Assembly: GCF_001723175.1 (NCBI RefSeq)
Contig: NC_064650.1
Span: 1,674,001 to 1,738,000, forward strand
Reading direction: 5' to 3'
DNA length: 64,000 bases
Source: Penicillium oxalicum
Taxonomy: Eukaryota; Ascomycota; Eurotiomycetes; Eurotiales; Aspergillaceae
Numbering within the stretch: the stretch's first letter is position 1; every line of letters starts with the position of its first letter. Under the pieces are notes generated by a model, which saw nothing but the letters and a program-made list of their open reading frames with translations, searched no databases and was not told the DNA's origin. Positions 1-14,400 of the stretch are shown piece after piece. The translations under genes were made by a program, and so were the position numbers.

Positions 1-363
1 AGATCATTCTGGTCACCCAGGAGGGTCAAGACGACCGCAATGGCATAGAAGACTTGCGGCTGCTCGTGCAAGTTGTTGTAGTTATCGGCCATGCGTTGAA
101 CCTTGAGCGGAATCTTCGTGTGCTTATCGTGTTTGACTTTGTCCTCCTCAAAGCTAACTTTGTACTTGTAGATCGCAGGGATTCGAGTTGCGTACATCCA
201 TGTCTGTATTAGGAATGAATGAAAATCAGTCTTGAAAGTGGTATATGGGAGTAGTGCAGATGACTGGGAGACTCGAACATACTTCTTGCACAAAGGTCCA
301 TCCTGCCAATGCAACGACTGGTTTGAGAAGCTGTGTAGCTTGCAGGTCCAGTAGAGAAGCCAT
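1..363 (-). CDS. MAPEG family membrane protein, 5' part only (runs off the window)
   Basis: Exons 363..283 and 203..1, with a 79-bp GT..AG intron. Exon 1 gives 27 residues and the visible part of exon 2 gives 67, in phase. Exon 2 contains NYNNLHEQPQVFYA followed by a hydrophobic stretch, the core signature of MAPEG proteins (membrane-associated eicosanoid and glutathione metabolism). These are small four-helix membrane proteins. Fungal members are often annotated as MAPEG without a known substrate, so no reaction is assigned. The start is the ATG at 363, just before a hydrophobic N-terminal segment. The gene continues beyond base 1, so length and C-terminus are unknown. Confidence 0.85.
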
Positions 364-1917
364 AATTGCGGGATATTAGAGACCGATCAGATGCTGAGAG
401 AGTTGAGAGGATGATAGAAAAAACGGTTGACTGATGGCATTGTTTGAAACTATTTATAACGCATGTTTGACCTTCCAAAAATTTTACAGACAACTTCGCT
501 GCTACTTCCACATGCCCATGAATGACGACATCGGATAGAACTGCCTATTTGTAATCAATGTTTCTATAGTATGCCGTTTCTCAGAATCTGCTCGTTAAAG
601 TAACCATGGTGGATGTGGCCTACGTCAAAGATTTTCTCCCGTACATTGAAGAATGACTAAAACTCTGACCACAGTAGCTTAAATTGTCACGCATGGAAGT
701 GAGATCGGCTTTCCTGCGAAGCAGAGACCCACCTCCTAAGAAGGTTTCCGATTACTCATCGGGGTACCACTGCGACGGCGACATCGATTCCTAATGAATG
801 ATCCGCTTCGGTCCAAATCGTGTTCGCACCCTCTCTTGATACTACCATTCACGTGCTCACTTTTTCACTAACTGCGCACCGGATCTCCCGTGATGAAAAG
901 TCTAACGAAGCTTATATTTCAAAGATCCACTTCCTGGGCTTTACGATGGCCCCGCTTGCGGGTTACAGTTCAGCGCGGTCCAGAAAAGACGCTAATTTCT
1001 TGGTCGCTTTGGACCCTACCCAGGTTTAACCCGGTCGACGAACTTTGGCTGCCGGTATCGAATCAGGCTGTAGGCAGAATGGAAGCACTGCCGCCGCGGC
1101 TGTATCATCATCGATATCAAATACGCACAGTCCTTCCAAGATCCAATCACTCACTATTTGCTTAACTCATTATGCAAGATTGGACCGAGACCGTATTTCG
1201 TTGTGGGCGGTAACGCTCTCCATGCCCGGGACTCGCATCATTTCGCGTGTCATTTGTCTCGGGTTGTGAACATGCTGCATTGGGATCAATGAGTAATCAA
1301 ACACTGGTCCATCCTGAATCGGGGGTTCGGGTGACTCCAGTAAAAACTGAACTGGAACAAAAACATACAACAGTCAGGATTCGCATGTGGTCACCCACCA
1401 TACTACTAACTGACCGGCGTGTGGCTTAAGTACGGCTGAGCGGACGGGAAGCCCTGTTTTCCACACCCTGTGGTCGTATGTGCTTAATAAATATCATTTT
1501 GATATTATATTAGGTCAATACCTATATATAGTGGCAGCCATATGTCTGGAAATCGATCCAGACGTTGCTGCTGTGGGAGTACTAACAGGTACGACAGTAG
1601 CCTAGAGGCACCGAAAGCTCGCGATGATTTGGGTAGCCATCAAATCTGACAATCAAAATCACCATGCGAATATTCGAAGAAATTGGGCGGAACTGCGCAC
1701 TGGAGGAGCTCACACCATGCCGATGTTTTTACTTTGACCTCCAGAAGACAACCTGGCCACCTTCCTCATGGGCGTTCCGGCTTTGCTCCCGGTGAGGCTT
1801 CGGTCACCCTGCCTCATATTAACATCTTGACGGTGGCAGATCGAAATGGATTCCATCCTTCTTTACACATATGCAGCTTCAGGGTTCAGACCCATCTAAT
1901 GAACCGGTGATTATTTT
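364..1917. other. intergenic, no gene seen
   Basis: About 1.55 kb between the divergent start of the MAPEG gene and the 3' end of the hydrolase-like gene. It has only short overlapping ORFs on both strands (all under 120 aa) with no recognisable motif. The part next to 364 is probably the MAPEG promoter. Confidence 0.6.
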
Positions 1918-2682
1918 TCATCCGAGTTCGACACTACCCTCCGGAACACCCTGTCGACTACGCAACCTCCTCGCGAAGAATTGCATGATAGGAAGCATCT
2001 CGTCCCTGTTAGACGGCATACCATCGCCCTTCCTCTTATACCGACTAACCTCCACAAACTCAAACACATCCTTGGTTCTACGCACCGCCCCTTCCGACAC
2101 AACTTCGGAATCTCGTCCGGAAACCAATAGCACTGGTGTGCGATTCTTCGCTCCGAATCGGGACCCAGACAAGGCGAACGGTGCTCCGATCGAGATGACA
2201 CCCGCGAGCGATCCGCTCTCCTGAGCACCGTCGCCAGAACCAATCTCTCGCGCCGCCGCCAACCCGGCCATGCCGCCCTGACCGAATCCGAAAATCATAA
2301 TCTCACGGAGCTGGTAGCCGCATTTCCGGACAAGCGTCTGGCGAATGACCGTATTAGCGAGCATTTTTGTGCTTCGTGCGAATCCCGCGTCCATGTCTAG
2401 CGCGCCGGTGCGGCTGTCAAAAGATACATCGTCACCCCAGTGGAAGCCGCCCAGATCGAAGGGAAGAGCAGCTGGTGCCTGAATGGTGACGACGGTTGTT
2501 TCGGGAAGACGGATCGCTTGGCCAAAAGATGTGAAGCCCGCGGCGGTATCCCCGATGCCGTGGAGTAAGAGCAGGACGTTTGGGGATGGTGTTGATGCGG
2601 AACTCGACGTCGAGAGTGGTAGAGTGACGGTGACGGTAATCTCGGAGGGGAAATCCGAGACAGCGGGGTTCTTGATCGGCAT
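1918..2682 (-). CDS. alpha/beta-hydrolase fold protein of the phospholipase/carboxylesterase type, catalytic Ser replaced
   Basis: Single-exon gene, 254 aa from the ATG at 2682. An in-frame ATG at 2718 would add 12 residues (MVFSLSLSQKKK), but the inner start precedes the conserved part. The fold is shown by LLLLHGIGDTAAGF (about residues 37-50), FDLGGFHWGDD (about 75-85) and the nucleophile elbow at about 132-137. That elbow reads GFGQGG, whereas acyl-protein thioesterases and carboxylesterases have GFSQGG, so Gly sits at the nucleophile position. The C-terminal part (PVLLVSGRDSE, later DEMLPIMQFF) keeps the acidic strand, but I see no convincing catalytic His. It may be a non-catalytic binding protein. 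No signal peptide is evident. The usual enzyme family is about 220-250 aa, so it is full length. Confidence 0.8.
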   Translation of the reverse strand: MPIKNPAVSDFPSEITVTVTLPLSTSSSASTPSPNVLLLLHGIGDTAAGFTSFGQAIRLPETTVVTIQAPAALPFDLGGFHWGDDVSFDSRTGALDMDAGFARSTKMLANTVIRQTLVRKCGYQLREIMIFGFGQGGMAGLAAAREIGSGDGAQESGSLAGVISIGAPFALSGSRFGAKNRTPVLLVSGRDSEVVSEGAVRRTKDVFEFVEVSRYKRKGDGMPSNRDEMLPIMQFFARRLRSRQGVPEGSVELG

Positions 2683-2822
2683 TTTTTTCTTTTGAGAAAG
2701 AGAGAGAGAGAAAACCACGCGTCGAGATTGCCTTTTGTGCTGGCTGCTCAGATGAGCGCGTCTTCTGAAGAACTTGGAATGAGTCGAAGGATTCCCGCGC
2801 GGACCTACTGGGCTTGTTAAGG

Positions 2823-2849
2823 TTGTGGCTTGTTGTGGCTTGTTGTGGC
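2823..2849. repeat. 10-bp tandem repeat, about 2.7 copies
   Basis: The unit TTGTGGCTTG occurs twice perfectly and a third time for 7 bases, upstream of the hydrolase-like gene. No function is inferred. Confidence 0.8.
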
Positions 2850-3349
2850 GGATGCCCGGCGCCGAACTGGTTTCAGTGTAGGCCTGTGGCTCAATTCTTC
2901 CTCGCCCAAGCCATCAACCCCGCGACTGGCATCCATTGTTTGACAGAAGAATTCATGACCTGAATGTACAACGCCAAGATCCTTATGGTAACGCAAGTTG
3001 GAGCAAAATGCCCTCGTCTCTACACTATTCCCCCAGTATTTGGCTTTGATAGGTGGGCCAGCAAAGAATGCGGACTACAAGTTCAGTTTAGATCAAGCAC
3101 ACTTCCACCACTACACAGAAGCCAGGAATCTAGAATAAGCAGCCTTGGAACAGAAAGTAAATAAAAAAAAAGTGAAATCTTTCTAAATCAAGCACAGAAT
3201 TTGTGATAAATCAAAACACGCCAACTTGATCATGCCAAAATCCGTTCAAGTCATCTTCACATATAATCTTTTCTTTCTTGTGTATTTCTCATGTGACCAT
3301 TCATAATCTGAGTGTAAAGATTGCGAAAGGACGAGCCGAGATCTCGCAC
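2850..3349. other. intergenic between hydrolase-like gene and glucoamylase 3' end
   Basis: No gene seen. It is AT-rich near 3140-3280 with an A-run, fitting the 3' flank of the glucoamylase gene on the minus strand. Confidence 0.6.
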
Positions 3350-5456
<2,107 letters not shown>

Positions 5457-5523
5457 TCAGTGAACTGAGAAGAGTAGTGATGAGCCTGGTAGAAGAATTG
5501 GCAGAACGGGCGACTTGATCGAC

Positions 5524-5531
5524 TCTTTATA
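5524..5531 (-). promoter_or_regulatory. probable TATA box of the glucoamylase gene
   Basis: TATAAAGA on the minus strand lies about 100 bp upstream of the glucoamylase ATG, a typical distance for a highly expressed fungal gene. I searched the next several hundred bases for a CGGN8(C/A)GG AmyR site by eye and found none convincing. Confidence 0.5.
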
Positions 5532-5548
5532 GTTCGAGGAATCATCAT

Positions 5549-8500
5549 CGCGCGGCACTCCCGCGATAACGATTCTGGTTAGACACTCTTTCGCAGCCTT
5601 GCATGACACTGACCAGCATTAGCGTCTTGACCGTGAAGGTTTTCTACTGGGGGGTTCCAGAATTTCCACGGCTTCGAGACCCCTGCGTCTGTCCCCAGAC
5701 CAGGCCGAGAGGACGGGGATTCTGCAGGCTGTGGCCGCTACCGATAGGCTGGTCGCTGCGGGGAAGGAAACCTTTTCCGTTGCATCTCAGGATTATCTGG
5801 CATCTGAGCACTTCTTCAGATTCATTTAAACAATCGTCTAGGGCTGTGAATGGCTGCTCATTCCGGAGCTAACGATGCCGATCCTAGCAAGAACCTAGCC
5901 GATAGTGTGAAGATGGACGGGCGTGCCTGATCGAATTCGCCCCCTCCAAGACTCCTCGCACGCCCTGGCCGGGTTGGGCTATCGTCAATTTGGTCTTCGT
6001 GCTGCGAAGCTAGAGTACATCGGTGGCTCGAGGGCCGGTCTCGTATTGCGCCTAGCGACCTTGTTCCTGCTCAGTCGGCCCCGCAGAATCTCCGTCTTTT
6101 GCCCGTTGTACTCAGGGCGGCCCAATCATCGCATTGGCATCTTCACAACGCCGAGGCTCCATGTAGTGCATCGGTTATCCGAAACCGCTTCATCTCCTAG
6201 AGGACGCCTGATGATCTCCTGCAGAGCCCCGGCTTGCTGCGCTGGCTGCAATGCTGAGATCCGTGGTGCATTTCCCCGGACATAGGCAAGCCCAAATATC
6301 CCATGCGGAGAACCTGGGGATGGGCGCCGCAGGCTGTGAGAATGAACGCATCGACGTGGAGGGACCATGGCTGGGGGAGTTCGGCATCGCGTATTTCACG
6401 GTCCAATCTTCGAATAGGCTTCATTCATCTACGCGACTTGTGCTACACTTGGAGATCCTTCATTATCAGCAAAGTTTCCTTGGCAGCGTTGTCGTCGCGA
6501 AGCAAAAACTTGCTCCGACCTTGGCCACGATGGGCCCCCTGCAGGCATCAGACCTTCTTTCACCCCCTCATTCTGGAATGATGGAGAAGAAGACTCTTCA
6601 TCCGGTTGTGGCGGTTTAGGGCCGGAGAGGATCCCCGTTCTAGTCTAGTCTCGGACTCGCTACGGCCACTCATGCTGGTCATCCTGCGACCGGGAACATT
6701 CTTTCATCACGGCTGGGGGATAGACTTTACGCGCCCTCCTGGTGAGGATTCTCTGCCGTGGTGATCATGTATTGCTATTGCCGGGCAAGTCTATGTCGGG
6801 GCCAGGACTCGAAAGCCCCCAAAGCCAACGATGGGCGTCGCGTGGTCGCTGGATGTGGGAAGACTGTGATAGAGCTTGAGATTCTAGGTTCGGCATGTGA
6901 GAGGTGCCCAAAGCGCTACCCCCGTGGGGAACCATTCTGCAGGTCAATTTCCAGTTGACGCTCTTGTTGGCACCTCCAGCCCGCGTGGGGCGCGCATGGA
7001 GTGCACGCATGGAGTAGTGAAGCTTGTCACAAGCGATCTGGGACTGTGAGGCCGTGGGACTCCAAGACCCATTTTGCGTCAATTTCCGAAATTCGTCATC
7101 ATCAGCTTCCTTTTGCGTCTACTCCCATCGATCGAAGTGCCGGGGGTGGAATCAGAAGCCAATGATCGTGGACGGGTACGGCTGATGGTCAGGAGGGAGT
7201 CCATGGATATTATTGAGAGGGTGGAGCTGACGTTGGGAATCGCCCAACACTGGGTGAGATCTCTGGTATCGGGGAGTCGGCCGCGACTGGGAGACGGGTG
7301 AGGATCATTTTGTGTCGGAACGAAGGCGATGGAACGGTTAGAATCGCAGTGATCCTCGTCGCCTTGGCCCATCCAGCCATCGCATCCAGGAGTCGTGGAA
7401 TGGGCTTCAGTCTGCCACGACTTCCCGACCCACCGCGTCACCTCCTCTCAGCTGGAATATTTGAGTCGGGGTCATACGAATGATTCATTTGGGAAATCAA
7501 CTGGCCATCGACATTTTCTTGGTCGAAATTACCACAGGTGAAAAAGTTCATTGATTGAACCGTCATCAACTTGTCAGTCGGGATTCCGGCACACCTGCTG
7601 GACAAGTTGCCCACTCGTCGCCCAAGTGCGTGCACGGGGCCCGGGGCCTGGTGCCTGAGGAACTCGGCCAGACGGATGACCTTCGGGCCGTCCGAAAGCG
7701 TTGAACCGTCGACGGACCCACGAAAGGGTGGATCAACTGGTCGAGTACCATGCCTGGCTGATCCAGCATGCTGTCTACTGGAAGATGACTGTTCTTGTTA
7801 ATGGTGAATATCGAGGAAACGACCGATGTTGGCTTCACCCAGACGCTTTTCAGCTCCTCGACACTTCTCATAAATGATGGATCAGGCTGTTCCATTCATG
7901 TCCTCACCTCACCCACTGTAAGGTTGGCGTGAGATCAAGTTGGGAGGCTCACGCACAGCCTGCTTCTGGAGAGATCACCTGCCGAGCGCTCTCCGGGCGG
8001 ACTGGAAATTCGGTACCTACCCCTCCCGTCCCGTTTGGGGCCGTTTGGAACCTCGATTCATCCTTGTTGGCCTGGTCTGGCCCTCGTCCTGTCAAAGTAC
8101 CTTGGAGCCGAAGTACCTCACGAAATATTCATTCCCACATCTTTCAGACCGAGTCGACGCAGCTGTGTTGATCCGGAGTACTGTAGAGCATTAGGTTGGA
8201 GACTCTCGGGTGTGTTGAGCGTGAGCTTTGACGACTTTTCAACATGGAGGACATGTTTACTATTTTAATCGGCTGGACTATTGCTGGGAATACCCAACAA
8301 GACTATTTCAAATCTCATTTGGACCTCTTGTGTTCCTCTTGATGACGAGAAACAAGAGTCAGCTGCGTCCAGACCCCATCCCATTGAGACAGGATTGGGA
8401 ATTCCATTTGGTTCGGCTGGCGCCAAGCGATCAACTGCGGCAAAGTATTTAGACAGTAAAAGAGACAAGCAGCCACTCTAGCAATCAGCCGTTTCGAACC

Positions 8501-11499
8501 TCTGGAAAGGTGGCACTGACCTCACTAGGCCACCCTTCTGATGGGATTCTTCGTATTTTTGCTGCAAATTTTCCTACCTAGTGATCAAATTGATCGATTG
8601 CGCTAGCACCCGGCCAGGATAGATATTCGAGTGATTGGAAGCCAGCCGTCTCCAATGTCTCAATTGAGAGCGGTATCAAGACCTTTAAAAATAATCGCAA
8701 AGACATTGGAGTGCGAATAAGGTTACCGACATGGAGGTTTATTAAAACTCCATTGCTGGTATATGTTCTAGACTACGAAAGACTATCGTATCATATCTGA
8801 TACCTAGAAACATCAACGGCATGACTTCTCCAACCTATAAGTTGAAGAGTTGACAGGTGAAGTTGGAAGCAGTCGAACATTGATAGGTTCTGCCGGGTGG
8901 TGGAACTGGACACGCCCGGGTACCTTTTGGAAGGTACTACCAAATATATGTTGATGGCAGTACCGACGAGGAGCCCCCCAACCTCGAGATGGGCGAACCA
9001 CCTAGTTTAAAAGGTGTCCCGACTTAATTGAGCTGGGACCTATGGGTGAGTATACCTCACCCTTGCGAAATTCCAATCTCCTCGGGCATTCACCAACAAA
9101 TCTTGAGGTTCGCGTTGATAACGAATGTCGCAGACCTGATCAATCATACATTCTCTCTCATTGAACGTCCATTGGATGCTGCCTAACATGCACCATACTA
9201 GGTATCATCTCATTATATGTGGCAGAAGCTTGGACGGCTACGGACAATCCCTCTTCATGTTCAGCCGACGAGGCTAACAGCCTGATTATCACCTGCAAGT
9301 AGCTGATCAGCACGATAAGATCATTTGGGCGCTAGACACGTCCACGACAAAACTGAAGCCACTTCGAATGGATGATGCCGGATTTACGAGGAGGTCAATT
9401 CTTCGCGGGGCTTATCTTCATTCAAGAGCTTTGGCTGATCATTCAAACCAGATCAGCTGAGTACGGGACATCCGGAGACGCAGGCGAGTTGTCGGTCTGG
9501 CTCACAAGTCGGTCGCATCCTTCTTCGACTAATCTCTGAGAAACGGGAAACAGCTGGGCGGAAAGACTCGAAGCTGTGGACCTGTCAAGAGATCGTCAAT
9601 CCGAAAGATGGATCTGTTCATTGGTGGACAGATATTCCACGCCTACCTCACGGATGAGCAGAGATAGATCATATGCGAGTTCTTCACCGAATCACACAGG
9701 CGCAGGCACACTGCATACTGAGGATTTCTCGCGCAGGGCGTCAGCTGTCTCACGCGACAGATTACCAGATTAAGGCTCCCAACGTGATGATTGAGCTTCT
9801 TCTTCTGATCTATTCATGCTGTACGAACCAAGCGACCGGGGATCATGACAATCTTGTGCGACGTGGTGCAAGCTTAGGCCACGACACTGCTCATGATCTA
9901 TCTAGGTACATACGGGGATTGTCGAATCATCTAGTACACACCGCTAGATGATTGGAGATAAGATGAGACAGAGATTCAAGAAAACCCGACTCAAACATGC
10001 GAGTTCGATATCATTGGTCGAGTCAGTCTTCGTATTCATGATAAGCTGAGACTTGGTAGCCTGGGAGAAGAAATGTCGCTTGTCCACCGTAAGGAGGTAT
10101 TCCTCAATTTGCGTCTGCCGTTTTGACAAGTAGATAAACCAGGCTATTGGACCTGCTTCAACATATTGATTATCCTGACAAGATGTGGTAAATATGTGAT
10201 TTGGGAAGGGCAACGAGTCAGTGTTCGCAAGATGAATTTCCATGGAATAATAATACTCGCAATGCTCGATGTGTATACCCTATCTGCGTTGGAGGCCCAC
10301 AGGCCCACAGGCTCCGACTGCTCGTAGATGAGCTCAGAATGAACTTGATTATGTGTCATCCTCCCAGCCCTGTGAGGTATGCACGTCTGTGGAGTCTACT
10401 GTTGCATCATTGACACAACGGGAAGCCTAATTGATCGATCGGAGATATCAAACGACATTCAATGCACATACGTGTGCATAGGGACTGCCAATAATCTCCT
10501 ATCCAGTCAAAATGACGGAAACCCGCAGAGCACATTCCAAGGCTGCATTCCTGACCCGCACACTTTGTCAAGTCGGAGCCCTGAGTCGGGGCCCTTCGTC
10601 CTCAACGCAAAGCACAAACATTACGGCTCACCAAGGACATGGAGACTAGTCGCATCGGATAGTCTTTGACAGACATGACATGTTGAATTTATAGAGCGAG
10701 TAAAAATGGCGTGCCATGTGAGGGGAATAGCGTTTGAATGGGTGAAGCTCTCGTACAATCAAACTAGAGCAGGTAAATGTGGAGACTGAAATTCCAGCCT
10801 CATTGGAATTTAAACCATGGATCTGTTCCATGACACCAACGAATCAGCGTGGGTAAACCGATCGGGGGGCTCATGAATGCCTGATGATGCGGGCATTCAG
10901 AGGCACAATCAGGCTCTACATGGCTTTCTCAGGCATCATCAGGTTTCCCATGACATCCATGAGCTCATCGTCCGTCCGCACGTGCGCGGCTTAAGCCTTC
11001 TGATTGTTGCCGAACTGCTAGAAGCTTTTGGTAAAATATTTCAAGTGAGCCCTGGCGACGAGCCTTCACGGGGGGAGGTTAATCGGAAATTCTGAATAGA
11101 CGCGCTGTTCCCAGGTTCTGGCAATGCGACTAGTTTGAAATAGTTGTTGACTATTGGCGGGCGTACTACAGAAGTACCGGGCACTGAGATCAATGTACTT
11201 CAGTTGACTTTGCAGCGCCTATTGCATCCAACTTGGTCTAGCACCACCAAGCTCCGCTACCGCCAATCATACCAATTCAGGCGCCGCCATTTCACGCTAT
11301 TTTTTCGGGTCCTTTTTCTTGTTCTGTTTCTCTTGCGCCTCATCCTTTTGTGCCGTGTGACCCTCGATGGTTGGCTCAGTTATCGTCTTCTTCCTTTTTT
11401 TGACGTTACTCATTTTTCCACATTTCCCGAACAGCTTGGCTCTCGCGCCCTCTTACCCACCACCCCGAGGTATGCGGTGACTGCCGGCTTGTAGCCAGG
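5549..11499. other. gene-poor stretch of about 6 kb
   Basis: No ORF here exceeds about 122 aa, and none shows a motif I recognise or a splice-consistent extension. The right end (about 11140-11499, pyrimidine-rich) should be the promoter and leader of the SPX-EXS gene; the left end should be glucoamylase promoter. The middle may hold old relics or non-coding RNA, but the sequence shows neither clearly. A tRNA-like promoter remnant at 8490-8532 is listed separately. Confidence 0.5.
8490..8532 (-). repeat. possible SINE or tRNA-like relic (A box and B box)
   Basis: On the minus strand TGGCCTAGTGAGG (A-box-like) is followed 19 nt later by GGTTCGAAACG (B-box-like). The spacing is about 12 nt shorter than in a functional tRNA, and no acceptor or anticodon stem forms. 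A related pattern occurs at 33381-33446. A diverged tRNA-derived SINE fits better than a tRNA gene. This rests on motif resemblance only. Confidence 0.25.
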
Positions 11500-14400
11500 A
11501 TGAAGTTCGCAAAGTGAGCATTTCTTTCTACACTTTTTTTTTCCTGAACGTGCCGCAAGGCACTGCCCGCGCGAGACATTCCGGAGACTGACTCTGAATT
11601 CAAATGCAGGGAACTGGAAAGAGAGCTGGTGCCGGAATGGAGGGTGATGTATTTGGATTATAAGGTGAACATTTCCATCGGCTAGGATAATTGGGATTGT
11701 TATTAACGTTCAAACTCCCTAGACTGGCAAGAAAAAAATCAAAGCCATCACCCGAGCAATCAAAAGCGCCAGCCGAACACCAGGGATTGCTCCTCGATCA
11801 CAGCCTGCGCGATATCCTCCGACGCCCTCTCATACTCAATCCTCAAGATCTGGTGTCCCGGACCAGGCAGATCTGCCCAATCAGCCCGTTTCTTCAACCG
11901 AACAACAGCCGCTACAGACACCAGGGTCTCGTCTGTCGGGGCCAGTCGGCAGTTACGGAAGCATCGTAGCGTCTCCTCGGCGCTATATCGAAAGCCCCGA
12001 CATCAGATCACTGAGACTACCCGAGCCGGCCATCGACCCAAACCAAGATGTCTCCTCGACGGCGCAGATAGATCCTCAACCTGTTAAGAATCCACCTCCG
12101 GTTTTCAGTCGAACAGTCTTATCAGATCCGGTTGAATCGCGGCCGACGAAGACCCCGACTGGGTTCGGCTCTTCCACATATCCAGAGGGATCACCAAAAG
12201 TGACCAGATTTCCATCCACAACCTCAGGCGTATCCGTCGGCGGAACTGGCGTGCCTCGTACGCCACAATTCATTCGACGAGTCTTTTCTTCTGTAGAAGA
12301 ACCGTCCTCGGCCAATCCTTATCGGGAAGTCGAGAAACGCCAGAGCGAATTTTTTGCCTGGTTGGATGATGAGTTGAATAAGATTGACCAATTCTATCGC
12401 AAGAAAGAAGAGGAGGCCCAAGAGCGTTACGCAGCTCTTCACCACCAACTACATGTCATGTCGCAAAATAGGCAGGAGGAAATGAAAGGCGCCAGAGGGG
12501 TTGCCCAAGGGAAGAAACGGGGTTTTATACAACGACCGAAAGCTGTCGCCGCGTGGAATGCGGGCTTTTTGAAGAACACCCTGAAGGATACATTCTCGGG
12601 GAAGTCATTTCGCTTCGGCAAGAACTCGCAGGCTCTAGCTCGGCTGGAAACGCCGGGAATCCGACCAAGAGATCGTGAATTTATGTTCGATCGAAGGGAA
12701 GATTTGGAGCAAAGTGACCAGCCTAAGAAGGACCCCGGATATCGCACTGCGAAGCACCAGCTCAAAGTTGCCATGCAGGAGTTCTATCGTGGCGTTGACC
12801 TACTGCGAGGCTACGCTAATCTCAATCAAACTGCTTTTCGGAAGATCAACAAAAAGTTCGACAAGGCGGTCAATGCAGAGAAACCGCTCGAGTACATGAC
12901 AGAGCGCGTCAACAAGTCTTATTTTGTGAGGAGTGGAGAGACGGCCGAAATCATGCGAAAGGTTGAAGATTGGTACGGACGGTATTTCGAGGCGGGTAAC
13001 ACCAAAATCGCAGCCACGAAACTTCGCAGTACAACACAAAGACCCGGCGACTATTCGCCGCATACTTTTCGTGCAGGCCTTTTCCTCATGGCTGGAATTT
13101 TGTTTGCTATTCAGGCACTGGTTTATGCGGTACAACATCTATCTAGCGAGGATGACAACCTGCAGGTTCACACGAGTTATTTGCTGCAGGTACGCGACTG
13201 CGTTTTTTTTCTTCTCTCGCATTTGCATGAATGTCCTTGGCACAGAACCCCGTGGTATTAATATGCTGACCGACTGGCTTTCGTTCGCCTTCTCATTAGG
13301 TCTACGGTGGCTATTTCATGATTTCGCTTCATTTATTGCTATTTTGCTTGGCATGCATGGTTTGGAGTCAGTCCAAGGTCAACTATCGCTTTATTTTCGA
13401 ATATAATACTAGGCACACTCTGGAGTGGCGCCAATTGCTTGAAGTGAGTACCAATCAATGTCGTGGTCGCTGCGCTTATGCTCTTCTAACCCCATCCTAG
13501 GTCTCAACATTCTTCATGTTTCTTTTAGGGTTATTCATGTGGCTCAATTTCTCATGGGTCAATGAAATGTACATATACTGGCCGGTGGTACTCATCGGTC
13601 TGACGGTCGCGATTATCTACCTCCCTGCGCCTATCTTGTACCACCAGAGTCGAAGCTGGTGGGCTGCGACCAATGTAAGTTTCGGCCGGTCTTCTATCCA
13701 CCATGCTCTTTATGGGGGCTGACTGAACATAGTGGCGTCTGTGGTTTTCGGGACTCTACAAGACTGTCGAGTTCCGAGACTTCTTTCTCGGCGACATGTA
13801 TTGCTCTCAAACCTATGCGATGGGGGTAAGTTCCAATTGATCCTGGGAGGCCACAAACGATGCTAATGGAGTGCAGAATATTGAACTCTTCTTCTGCCTT
13901 TATGCCAACAATTGGGAATCTCCCGCAACGTGCAATTCTTCCCATTCTCGAGTGATGGGAGTTCTCACATGTCTCCCATCTTTCTGGCGTGCGTGTCAGT
14001 GTGTTCGCCGTTATACAAATGATAAGAAGCATAAGAAGCTCTCATTTCCACAGGACGCCTTCCCACATCTGTTCAACTTGGCGAAATACCTTTGTGGTAT
14101 TGCCTACTACTCGACATTGAGCATGTGGCGCATCAATAAAACCACCCGATTCCAGGCGCCTTTCCTGACCTTTGCCCTCCTGAACTCACTCTACACATCC
14201 ATCTGGGATGTGCTCATGGATTGGAGTCTCGGAGACCCCTATGCCAAACGGATTCTCCTGCGAGATGAACTTGCATTCCGGTACGCCTCGATTTACTATT
14301 GTGCGATCGTGCTCGATGTGGTGATTCGGTTCAACTGGATCTTTTACGCCATCTTCTCGCACGAAATCCAGCATTCGGCATTTCTCAGCTTCTTTGTCGC

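Noticed and set aside
5549..6300. AmyR-type CGGN8(C/A)GG sites in the glucoamylase promoter
   Set aside because: Scanned by eye over this stretch; no spacing matched convincingly.
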